DNA of 64,000 nucleotides, taken from positions 4,010,001 to 4,074,000 of the forward strand of contig JAPTYO010000026.1 of the NCBI GenBank assembly GCA_036873135.1, written 5' to 3'. Position 1 is the stretch's first letter, and each line of letters begins with the position of its first letter. Positions 42,637 through 52,925 of the stretch are shown here, in pieces. The notes under the pieces are model-generated. The model saw only the letters and a list, made by a program, of their open reading frames with translations. It had not been told where the DNA came from and ran no database searches. The position numbers and the translations under genes are program-made. The DNA is from Clarkia xantiana subsp. parviflora. Its lineage: Eukaryota; Streptophyta; Magnoliopsida; Myrtales; Onagraceae.

Positions 42637-43331
42637 TGATGGGGCCCTTTAACGGCGAGGAAACGGCAAACAGGCCCACCAGGCCCATAGTAAAGGTCAA
42701 GATGACTTTGGAGAAGGGTCCTGACGAAGGGAGTCCTGATGAAATAAGGTCCCGACAGAGTCGGTCCCGACAGAGTCGGTCCCGACAGTCGAGCTAGAAG
42801 CTCCCGATGAGAAGCCTTTAAGTAGGCCCCGATGATGAATCCCTGAGAATGATAGGCCTTGTCACGATGACGAGGGGCCCCGAGCGGTGACACAACAAGA
42901 CAACTCTGGAGTCCCCGACGGGAGTCGGGACTCGTTACCAGAGGATAAAGCCAAGATGTGCGGGGCGTGGCCGAGATACGCGGAACTTGGTTAAGATACA
43001 CGGAGCGTGGCCGAGATACGCGGGGCACGGCTAAGATACACGAGATCGCGTCCGAGATATGGGGGATACGGGCTAACCACCCCTAACGGTTCTCCAGGTA
43101 CCTGAGGCATCTCTTTGCCTATAAAAGGGCAAGAGATCACCTCAGAAAGACTTACGTTGAGTTGAATACACTTTGATATCTGTTACTTGCCAGTCAGACG
43201 AAGTACTCATTTAAGCATCGGAGAGGGATTCTGGGTCACCGCCCAGTCTATCCCCTCTTGCAGGATTACGTGGAGCAAAGGAGCTAGGATTGCCGTCAAG
43301 ATCCGTACCGGAGTTCCACCGTGATCCAACA
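42637..43331 (+). repeat. 5' LTR of A2
   Basis: TGATGGGGCCC start (about 19 bases shorter than the other A LTRs there) to CCAACA. The 15-base unit CAGAGTCGGTCCCGA appears once more than in A1 (42762-42790). TATAAAAG at 43120-43127. Confidence 0.92.
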
Positions 43332-43332
43332 T

Positions 43333-43350
43333 TGGCGCCGTCTGTGGGAA
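43333..43350 (+). other. Primer binding site of A2
   Basis: TGGCGCCGTCTGTGGGAA, one base after the LTR. Confidence 0.8.
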
Positions 43351-43367
43351 TCAAACAAAAAGCTGAT

Positions 43368-45398
43368 ATGCCTTCTACTCGATCGATGGCAGCTGGCAAG
43401 AATAGATGAGGACAATCCGGTGGTTCCCGTCACCCCACTGCAACGAACCTGAATTCAGTACCAGAACAAGGGGAAAACCAGAACCATCCCCCGGCTGAGC
43501 TCTCCCAGACAGGGGGGCACAATGGATCGCATCCCGAAGATGTTGCCCCTCAACACCAAGATAACAGGGGGCAGGAGGCTCCCCCAGCTGCAGATTTGAC
43601 GAGGGCCGTGGCAGAGGCCATGCCCATGTTTCTGGCGGCTGTAGAGGCTCTCTTAGACCGAAGAGAGGCTGCAAGGAGGCAGGGGGAGATGCCCCCGCTG
43701 GAGGAAGCAACCCTAGCAACAGAGGTTCGGAACGCGCAGGAAGCCCCGCCCCAAGGCCAAGACAGAGGCAGGGCAACCAGTCAGCCGGAGAGGTTCGTGG
43801 TTGACGGGCCAGGACCAGTACAACACAGGACCATTCCCCTGAATGGTCCCATCACTCCCGACCAGGTGGTAAAGATCGTGAACATCTGTATGGGAGAACA
43901 GAAGCCGCTGGTGTCGGAGCTGAGGGATCGATCCACTAATCCCTTCGTTCCCCGACTAATAGACACCCTCGCCCCGCCTGGGCTGGGTATCCCCGAGATT
44001 AAGGAATATGATGGCGAAGGAGATCCAGTCCGTCATGTCCAGAAGCATCTTATGGCGTGTCTGGGTAGAGCCCCGAATGAAGATATAGTGTGTACACTGT
44101 TCCCAAACACACTTGGAGAAAGAGCCCTGACCTGGTTCTTTAGCCTGCCCCCAGGCTGCATTACCTGTTGGGCAGACATGCACGACCGCTTCATTCGACA
44201 ATACCAGGGCCGCAGACGTTTGTTGAAGAGCGTGAGGTCCCTAACCCAGGTGGTGCAGAGGCCCGACGAGTCGCTGGCACACTATTACCAGCGGTACACC
44301 GCCAGCGTAGCAGAGATAGACGAGGAAATCTCGGAGGGCGAGACCATCCGCACCTTTATTCGGAACCTGACAGCCCCCTATGGCTCCGACCTGATGCACA
44401 GCGTGGCTGAGAAAGCTGTGTGGAATATGGAAGCATTACAGAATAGGGTGAAGCGGCAGATCGATGTCCAGGAGTCAAAGATAGCCGCGGGAGAATTGGA
44501 GCCCCCAAAATCGAATAAAGGGAAGCAGGCGAGCAAGCCTTTCGACGATCGTAAGTCAAAGGGCAAACCTGAGGGCAGTCGGGACCGAGGCCGCTCGGGT
44601 CGGAAGGACGACAGACGTTCTTCAAGAAAAGACAAGAGGGAGGATTTTGACATTCCTCTCAACTGCTCCATGGCGGAAGTGCTGACAGTCATGGAACGAC
44701 AAGGTATCTCCAGGTACCCCCCGAAGAAAGATGGAGAATTCCTGGGGTCCCGCACAGATCGCTATTGTCGGTTTCACCGCGCAAATGGCCACGACACCAA
44801 TCACTGTCGGGAGCTGAAGAAGGAGATTGAAAAGCTAATCCAGAAGGGAAAGCTCAAGGAGTTCGTTGGGGACAAACGATGCCGGTCCCGCTCTCGGTCC
44901 CGATCACGGTCCCGTTCCCGATCCCGCGATCGGTCCCCGAAGAAGAAGAGAACTGACCCAGAGTCATCCGGTGTTCGCAAAGAAAGACGAGTCATCAATG
45001 TGATTCATGGAGGATTTGCTGCTGGAGGTGATACCTCATCCGCCCGAGAGGTTTACGCCTCTAGAATCCCTACGGCGGTGGTGCTGGGTAAAAGGTCCCG
45101 ATCTTGGACCTTGAAAGAAGAAATGGTAATCTCCTTCTCGTCTGAAGACCTCATAGGCGTGGAGACTCCGCACGACGATGCCCTGGTGGTAACCCTGGAT
45201 GTAGATGGGTTTGAGATGAAGAGAATCCTAATCGACGGAGGGAGCTCCTCCGACATTCTATTCATGGATGCGCTGGAAGCCATGGGGAAGACGAAGAAAG
45301 ATCTGAAGGAGGCAAACTTCCCGATGGTCGGGTTCTCTGGCTCAACTTCCTACCCGCTAGGAGTAATCACCTTACCAGTGGAGTTTGGTAGCGGGTGA
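43368..45398 (+). pseudogene. gag: A2 gag-protease (two nonsense codons)
   Basis: The ATG at 43368 is followed by TGA at 43407, where A1 reads a sense codon. From 43596 the frame is open for 600 residues through capsid, zinc knuckle, RS repeat and protease (IDGGSSSDILF), ending at TGA 45396 like A1. Otherwise the protein differs from A1 by only a few residues. If A1 and A2 are the same insertion duplicated, the TGA at 45396 predates the duplication and the one at 43407 came after. Confidence 0.86.
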
Positions 45399-45893
45399 AA
45401 GTCAGAAAGGAGGAACGTGGAATTTGTCGTGGTTGATTCTGCGGGGACCTACAACGCGATTATCGGGAGAACCACCATCAATCCCCTAATGGCGGTTGCC
45501 TCGACTGTGCACCGGAAGATGAAGTTCCCGACCGACCACGGAGTCGGGGAGGTCAAAGGTGACCAGGTGGCTTCTCGAAAATGCTATGTCAATGCCACCC
45601 GGAGGAGGAGACGAGAGGCTATGACTGTCCTCCAGACAGACACATATCCCAGAGAAGAGTTTGGGCGTCCCGCCCCCGTAGAAGATCTGAAAGAAGTCGA
45701 GATCGACGGACCCCAGAGGAAGGTGAAAATCGGGTCTGCTCTAACTGAGGAGTCAGCCCAAAAATTGGTGGAGTTGCTGAAAGAGTTCAAAGAGTTGTTT
45801 GCCTATCAGCCCCGACGTGATCGTGCACGAGCTAAAGATAGACCCCGCGATCAAGCCTATCACACAGAAAAGGCGCCCGATGGGCACGGATAA
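45399..45893 (+). pseudogene. A2 protease C-terminus and PR-RT linker
   Basis: Continues the gag frame after the TGA; same motifs and same 23-base deletion as A1, after which RT is in the next frame. Confidence 0.8.
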
Positions 45894-48800
45894 GAAGATC
45901 GCGATCCAGCAGGAGGTGGGCAGGTTGCTCGATGCTGGTTTCATTAAGGAGCTCCGATTCCAGACTTGGGTCGCCAACCCTGTGTTGGTTAAGAAGACTA
46001 ACGGGAAGTGGCGAATGTGCGTGGACTTCCGCGACTTGAACAAGGCTTGTCCAAAGGATTGCTATCCACTCCCGAGGATTGACCAGCTGGTGGATGCCAC
46101 ATCGGGACATGAGCTGCTGAGTTTCATGGATGCGTATTCAGGCTACAACCAGATCAAGATGGCCAAGGAAGACGCCCCCCACACTGCGTTCTATGCAGAC
46201 AGCGACATCTATCACTACGATGTCATGCCTTTCGGGTTGATCAATGCCGGGGCAACCTACCAGCGGATGGTGAATAAGCTGTTTGGAGATATGTTGGGAG
46301 AAACCATGGAAGCCTACCTGGATGATATGCTGGTGAAGTCCCGACAAGCTGAGGATCACGTGCACAACCTCACCATGGCGTTTGAGCGGATGAGGCTCCA
46401 TCAAGTCCGCTTGAACCCGACGAAATGCGCCTTCAGAGTCCACTCAGGGAAGTTTTTGGGCTTCATGGTGAGCCAAAGAGGAATTGAAGTGAACCCTGAG
46501 AAGCTGAGGGCAATCGAGGAGATGCAGTCTCCGATAAACCATCGGGAGGTGCAAGTACTGAATGGCCGACTAGCCGCAATGAACCGCTTCTTGTCCAAAG
46601 CCAGCGACCGATCAATGCCGTTTTTCGAAGTCTTGAGGGCCAACAAAAAATTCGAATGGACCGCTAAATTTGAAGAGGCGTTCCAAGCACTCAAGCAGCA
46701 CCTTCGCACACTCCCGCCGCTAGCAAAACCGGTTCCAGGCGAGCCGCTCTTCCTTTATTTGGCTGTTTCTGAATTTGCCATTAGCTCTGTGTTAGTAAAG
46801 GTTGTCGAGGGTAATCAAGTCCCCGTCTATTATGTAAGCAAGGCATTTGCCAAATCTGAATTGAACTATCCCGCCGTTGAGAAGTACCTCTTTGCGTTGA
46901 TAATTACTGCTCGGAAGCTAAGGCCATATTTCCACGCACACGAGATCACTGTGCTAACGAACCAACCTTTGAAGCATTTTTTGAACCGACCGGATGCGTC
47001 GGGGAGATTGGTGAAATGGGCAGTAGAGCTCAGTGAGTTTCGAATACACTTTGCTCCAAGAACGGCCATCAAGGGCCAGGCATTGGCGGACTTTATAGCA
47101 GAATCTACAGGCCCCGATCTAGAAGAAACGGGCCCTGTAGAGGGGGCAACCATGGAGGTCCCGACAGAAGAACAACCAGAGAGGGCAGAGCAATCAGAAC
47201 AGCCAAACAAAGAAAATACCTGGGAGATGTACACGGACGGCTCCGCGAGTTCAGACGGGTCAGGAGTGGGCTTTTTGTTGATACCACCAGGTGAAGGTGA
47301 ACCTCTCCGATACGCCTTGGCTTTAACATTCAAGGCCACAAACAATGAAGCGGAGTATGAAGCTCTTATCACGGGCCTAAAAATTGCTAAAGGCACTGGA
47401 ATCGATCACTTGAGAGTGAAGTGCGACGCAGCGTTAATCGTGAATCAAGTTCAAGGGCGATACAAAGCAAGGAGCCCGATAATGAAGAAGTATCTGCGAG
47501 AGGTACAAACCCTGAGAGAGAGCTTCAAAAGCTTCGATATCGAGGCTATTCCGAGGGAGGAGAACGTAGAGGCAGACGCCTTGAGCAAATTTGCCCTGGG
47601 GGCACCCTTAGAAGAAAATCGGAAGGTGCATTTCCTGGAGAAGGTGATCTTGTCAAACATCGACCCCACGCAGGTGTGCACCGTTGAAGCAAAATCGGAG
47701 GAGGAGCCCACTTGGATGACCCCGATAGTCGCGTATCTGACTACAGGGGCAGTCCCCGAGGATAAGGTAGCAGCAGACAGGATATGTCGGATCGCGTCTA
47801 ATTATGTGATGCTGGACAATCAGCTGTACAAGAAGGGCTGGTTTTCGAATCCGTATCTGAAGTGTGTAGCAGAACCCGACACCAACCGAATCCTGAAGGA
47901 AGTGCACGAGGGAATCGCGGCTTGTCACGAAGGGGCCCGATCCGTTTTGAGGAAGGTGTTGAACTTAGGCTACTATTGGCCCACGATGAACAAAGAAGCA
48001 ACGGCGTTGGTCCGATCATGCGACGCGTGCCAGAGGTACGCCCCGAGCATCGTGGCTCCGGCTGCTAACCTGACGTCCATCAAGAGCGCTTGGCCCTTTG
48101 CGCAGTGGGGCATCGACTTGGTGGGACCTCTTCCACAAGCACAAGGACAATGTAAGTATTTACTTGTAGCTATCGATTATTTTTCGAAATAGATAGAGGC
48201 GAAGGCATTGGCCAGAACAACGGGGAACCAGATCGTCAAGTTCCTCCAAACCCACATCGTGTCCAGATACGGGATTCCTAAGGTGGTGATCAGCGACAAT
48301 GGCCCACCGTTTAACGGCTCTCAGGTGAAGGAGTATCTGGAAGAACTAAACGTTGAGCATCGGACCGCCTCCGTACGCCATGCTCAGACTAATGGCCAGG
48401 TGGAGTCAGCCAACAAAATCGTGATGGATGGCCTGAAGAAGAGGGTCTATGCCTTGAAGGGCAAGTGGTTGAACGAACTGGAAAATGTACTTTGGGCTGT
48501 TAGAACGACACCCAAACGATCAACAGGGGAGACTCCGTTTGGCCTCGTGTATGGCACGGAAGTTGTTGCCCCTGTGGAGGTAGCTGTGGCGTCCCATCGG
48601 ATGAGATATTACGAGCCCCTAACGAACGATGAAGTGAGACGTCTGGACTTAGACCTACTCGAAGAGAAAAGGCGGGAAGCCGATGAAGTCCAAGCTCGAA
48701 TGCGCTTAGCGACGGCCAGATACTACAATCGGCGAGTGAAGTCCCGACAATTCTTTGTCGGGGAGCTGGTTTGGCGTCGCAACGAGTTCACCCTTTTGGA

Positions 48801-48948
48801 TCGAATCAACAAGATGTCACCAAAATGGGAAGGACCTTATAAGGTCGTGGGGATGCCAGCTCCGAACGCATACAAGTTGGAAGACCTCGATGGCAGAACG
48901 TTAAAGCATTCTTTCAGTGGCGAACACTTGAAGAAACACCATGCTTGA
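45799..48948 (+). CDS. pol: A2 Pol: RT, two RNase H domains, integrase; one TAG
   Basis: Open from the frameshift for 797 residues to TAG at 48190, then in the same frame from 48193 to TGA 48946. RT has the VDFRDLNKACPKD and FGLINAGATYQRM motifs; the catalytic box is YLDD (YVDD in A1). The native RNase H lacks its first Asp; the second RNase H has MYTDGSASS and NVEADALSKFA. Integrase has the HHCC finger (H, H, CDACQRY), then D (GIDLVGPL), D (SDNGPPF), E (QTNGQVESANK) and a GPY-type end (KWEGPYKVVGM). The TAG replaces a Trp in the integrase core (FSKWIEAKAL in B1). It is the nearest to a full Pol in the window, but needs the TAG and the upstream frameshift overcome. Confidence 0.9.
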
Positions 48949-50270
48949 AGAAAGTCGCCTTAAGTGGTGCCCGATGTAAAATCGCCTTAAGTGGTGTATG
49001 CTGTTTATCGTTTAATTTGATGAAAGCCTATCTTATGCCAATAAATAAGAGGTTGCTTCCAAATAAGAGTTGTCCTTAGATTTATGCTTAGTGTAAAAGT
49101 CGCCTTCAGTGGTGCACGATGAAAGTCGCCTTCAGTGGTGCACGATAAAAGTCGCCTTCAGTGGTGCACGATGAAAGTCGCCTTCAGTGGTGCACGATGA
49201 AAGTCGCCTTCAGTGGTTCACGATGAAAGTCGCCTTCAGTGGTGCACGATGAAAGTCGCCTTCAGTGGTGCACGATGAAAGTCGCCTTCAGTGGTGCACG
49301 ATGAAAGTCGCCTTCAGTGGTGCACGATGAAAGTCGCCTTCAGTGGTGCACGATGAAAGCCGCCTTAAGTGGTGCACAATACTTAGATTTATTCTAAGTA
49401 TCCAAAAGTCGCCTTCAGTGGTGCACGATGAAAGTCGCCTTCAGTGGTGCACGATGAAAGTCGCCTTCAGTGGTGCACGATGAAAGCCGCCTTAAGTGGT
49501 GCACAATACTTAGATTTATTCTAAGTATCCAAAAGTCGCCTTCAGTGGTGCACGATGAAAGTCGCCTTCAGTGGTGCACGATGAAAGTCGCCTTCAGTGG
49601 TGCACGACGAAAGTCGCCTTCAGTAGTGCACGATGTAAAGTCGCCTTCAATGGTGCACGATGAAAGTCGCCTTCAGTGGTGCACGATTCTTAGATTTACT
49701 CTAAGTAATATAAAGTCGTCTTAAGTGATGCCCGAGAAAAAGACGACTTAAGTGATGCACAATACTTAGATTTATTCTAAGTATCCAAAAGTCGTCTTAA
49801 GTGATGCGTAGGATTAAGTCGCCTTAAGTGGTGCACGATCTTTAGGTTTATCCTAAGTAACGATTAAGTCGTCTTAAGTGATGCACTCGATATTAAGTCG
49901 CCTTGAGTGGTGCACGATCCTTAGATTTATTCTAAGTATCAAAAAGTCGCCTTAAGTGGTGCACGATATTAAGTCGCCTTGAGTGGTGCACGATCCTTAG
50001 ATTTATTCTAAGTATCAAAAAGTCGCCTTAAGTGGTGCACGATACTAAGTCGCCAAAAGTGGAGCACAATCCTTAGATTTATTCTAAGTATCAAAAGTCG
50101 CCTTGAGTGGTGCACGAAATTCAGTCGCCTTAAGTGGTGCACGATACTAATTCGCCTTGAGTGGTGCACGATATTTAGGTTTATCCTAAGTAATAATTAA
50201 GTCGTCTTAAGTGATGCACACGATATTAAGTCGCCTTAAGTGGTGCAAGTTATTAAATCGTCGGAAAGGA
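48949..50270 (+). repeat. A2 3' UTR: 26-base tandem repeats with hairpins
   Basis: From 48954 to about 50245 the sequence is mostly 26-base units, AGTCGCCTTCAGTGGTGCAC plus GATGAA, with a TTAAGTGG variant. A 127-base higher-order unit is visible at 49383/49510. Interspersed are about nine hairpins of the form ACTTAGATTTATTCTAAGT. The array begins right after the integrase stop and ends before the antisense gene remnant. No gene. Confidence 0.9.
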
Positions 50271-50443
50271 CGTACGAGAATGTCTTAAGTATTGAGGTTT
50301 CGACTTGAGAAAGTATAATAAAGCCACTAGGAGAGGTGCAATAAAAGAATCAGAACTGAGAAAGTCCGATATTAATAGAGCTCGAAGGCCCGATGATTAC
50401 AAAAGGAGGAGAATACAAAGATTCTAGCGATAAGCAGTTGGGC
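50271..50443 (+). other. A2 UTR between the repeats and the antisense gene
   Basis: Unique sequence without repeats or a coding frame; would be the 3' UTR of the antisense gene. Confidence 0.5.
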
Positions 50444-50845
50444 CTAATCCTTGTTAGAGGCATCAACGAGAACAGGGTCCGCAAGGTTTGAGGCAGAAGG
50501 CTCCACAGGGTCAGCCGTTGGAGGATTGGCTATCGGGGTCATGGGATCGAGGAGTTTCCGATGGAGAAGTAGCTCCTCTTCACTCTGAACTTGTTGTATG
50601 CATTTCCGGCCTTGAGCATCGGCCTTTCTGGTGGAAATGATACATCCTTCCCGGAGAGCTGCATCATAAGCAGTGTAGAAAATTTCGTACAGAACATAGC
50701 CGAAATTGAAAGGCTTCCTTCCCTCGAAACCAGATCCACTGTCTGAAATCAGCCATTGAAGGGGACGTTAGGATTTTCCGGAAAATTACAATCAAACTAA
50801 GCAAAGATGAAGGCGAACAATAGAGAAGAAACCCTTACCTGACAT
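50444..50845 (-). pseudogene. A2 antisense gene, internally deleted remnant
   Basis: The minus-strand start ATGTCAG|GTAAGG lies at 50845-50839 and the intron ends GATTTCAG near 50745, as in B1. Exon 2 begins (GRKPFNFGY, ALREGCIIST) and then jumps, near 50540-50600, to the acidic C-terminal tail (VEPSASNLADPV) with stop at 50446-50444. Nearly all of exon 2, exon 3 and the coiled coil are gone. C1 inserted directly at the ATG. Confidence 0.7.
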
Positions 50846-51734
50846 TGATGGATATACGCCCAATTTGAACCCGTTGACTTCCAAACCGTTGTATTTTTAT
50901 CGTCCCATCATCGATTGTAAATCGAAACTTCAACCCGAACACTTCGCGAACACATCAACAGCTCGGACGAGGCCGGAGCGCTCGTCCGGCCGAGGCCGGA
51001 GCGCTCGTCCGGCCGAGGCAAACTCACCTAGGTGAGGTTGGGTGGTCACACCCGACCTCCCCTAGGAGAGATCGGGTCAGCCAACCCGATCTCTCCTAGG
51101 GGAGATCGGGTGGACCAACCCGATCTCTCCTAGGAGAGATCGGGTCGGCCTACCCGATCTCTCCTAGGAGGGATGGGGTTGGCCAACCCCATCCTCCCTA
51201 GGAGGGGTTGGGTGCCCTCACCCAACCCCTACCCTCGGGGGTCGAATTTCTCCTCCCCCCAAGGGCCCCTGCGCCATTTTTGGACACCCACACTCGGTTC
51301 ACGCCGCCTACCTTCTCCGTATCCTAAGGTCTTAATTATGCGCTTAAAGGTTAATTAATTGTGTTTAAAGGTTAACGATGTCATTAAGCCACCTTAATGA
51401 CACCGTTGCCTATAAATACCCCACCTTCACAACTCATTTGATTATCTTGGACATTTGGACAATTTAGCTCTGACATCTCTCTAGCTTTATCTCTCTAGAA
51501 GAATACTGACTTAGGCATCAGAGAGGGTTCACCAGGCACCACCCCCCCTCCTCCGTGTCTGGTACTGCCCCTTCTGCAGGGTAGAAGGAGAGAAGAAGTA
51601 AAGGAAGGAAGGAAGGAAGGAAGGAAGAAGATAGGCTAAGACAGGGCAACTCAGAAATACCGGATCACACACATCCCCAGTAAGGAGCGAGATCAAAGCC
51701 GACCACCCGTTAACCTAGATCTCATAACCTAACA
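50846..51734 (+). repeat. 5' LTR of C1
   Basis: TGATGGATATACG to CTAACA. A 23-base GC-rich unit (GGCCGAGGCCGGAGCGCTCG...) is duplicated near 50970-51016, single in the 3' LTR. An array of inverted repeats around CCTAGG fills 51020-51235. TATAAATA at 51411-51418; a GCATCAGAGAGGG form of the shared motif near 51514; a (GGAA)n run at 51601-51627. Confidence 0.92.
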
Positions 51735-51736
51735 CT

Positions 51737-51753
51737 TGGCGCCGTCTGTGGGC
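51737..51753 (+). other. Primer binding site of C1
   Basis: TGGCGCCGTCTGTGGGC, two bases after the LTR end; identical in its first 16 bases to that of the A and B families. Confidence 0.8.
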
Positions 51754-51785
51754 TTCAGACAGAAAGCCTGGCTATTACACGAGCT

Positions 51786-52925
51786 ATGACGAACAGTAGG
51801 GTGTCTAGGCACCAACGCCCACCCGGGGGCAATGGGCGGAGAAGAGAGCCCATACCCCCAGGGAGGCAGCCTAACCCTGGGAAGCAGCCAATGCATCCAG
51901 AGCCCCAAGAAATACCACAGCCTCCTCAACAACAGAACAACCAGGAGGGAGGAACTTCACGCCCAGCTGGGGCTGAGTCCTCCACAGCCTCCACCCCCCG
52001 GGCAAGAAGGCCACAGAGAGAAAGAGAACAACAGGGAGTGCCTTCCCACAACACGGCACCCCCTGAGGGATACTATTATGAAGAGCAACCCCAAAGGTAC
52101 CCATATGGGATGCCGGCACAGAGAGATGGCAACCGCGCCCACACAGCATATGCAAGGCCGGCATACACCCAAGGGACTTACACTGAAGCTCATGAAGAGG
52201 AGCAGATCCCAACAGAAGAGCACTACTAGCACCCTCGAGCAGGGCAGCGAGAGGAACAAAGAAGATATTATCAGGAGCCACCCCCAGAGGGAAGGCAACA
52301 ATTCGTGCCTCCTAGGCAACAGCAGAGCAACAGGGCTTACACCACGCTTGGGGAGGAAAGACAAGCAAGACCTCCAAGGAGGCAAGACTTCTATGAAGCA
52401 CCCCAGCAGGCGTACCAAGGGTACACCTACAGTCCATACCAGCATGGACAAGGGAACCCAGTAAGCCCAGTCTACAACTACAGTGGGTATCAGAGGGATT
52501 ATACTCCGGCGCAGGTGATGATCACCCCGGAGGAGATAGAAGCCATGATAACCCGGAAATTGAATGAGTCAAAGAAACCCAGCCTGCATTGTCTAAGTGA
52601 CAAGACGAACCACCCTTTCACAAGGGAACTAAAGATGAATAGGGTGCCAGACTCCCTGCACACAGTGCAAATTGCAAAGTATAATGGGAAGGGAGACCCC
52701 CTAGAGCATATCCAACAGCATGAGGCCTCCCTATTTGGGAGGACAACTGATGACAGTTACAAGGCACTCTTGTTTCCGAACACCCTAACAGGGGTGGCCT
52801 CACATTGGTTCTTCAGCCTGCCCTCTGAGAGCATCCACTCATGGGAGCAGCTAAAAGCTAAGTTTCTGCAGAGATACCTAGGGGAGAGGAAACTCCCAAA
52901 GGAACAGGCTCCATTGATGACGTGA
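51786..52925 (+). pseudogene. gag: C1 gag, N-terminal and capsid part
   Basis: ATG at 51786. The N-terminus is Pro/Gln/Arg-rich and disordered, with several QQQ and YGMPAQRDG-like phrases. TAG at 52227 (CAG expected) interrupts it; the same frame then runs to 52925 and includes KYNGKGDPLEHIQQHEASLF and HWFFSLPSES of the capsid. Near 52905 a one-base shift ends the frame; the capsid continues at 52922 in another frame. Closer to E gag than to A/B gag. Confidence 0.86.

Noticed and set aside
49090..49720. Regular direct repeats resembling a CRISPR array
   Set aside because: Units are contiguous 26-mers without unique spacers, no cas genes, and the setting is a plant retrotransposon UTR.
50960..51020. 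GC-rich inverted repeat as a transcription terminator
   Set aside because: It is an internal LTR feature near the 5' end of U3 and is tandemly duplicated in one LTR only; no T run follows.
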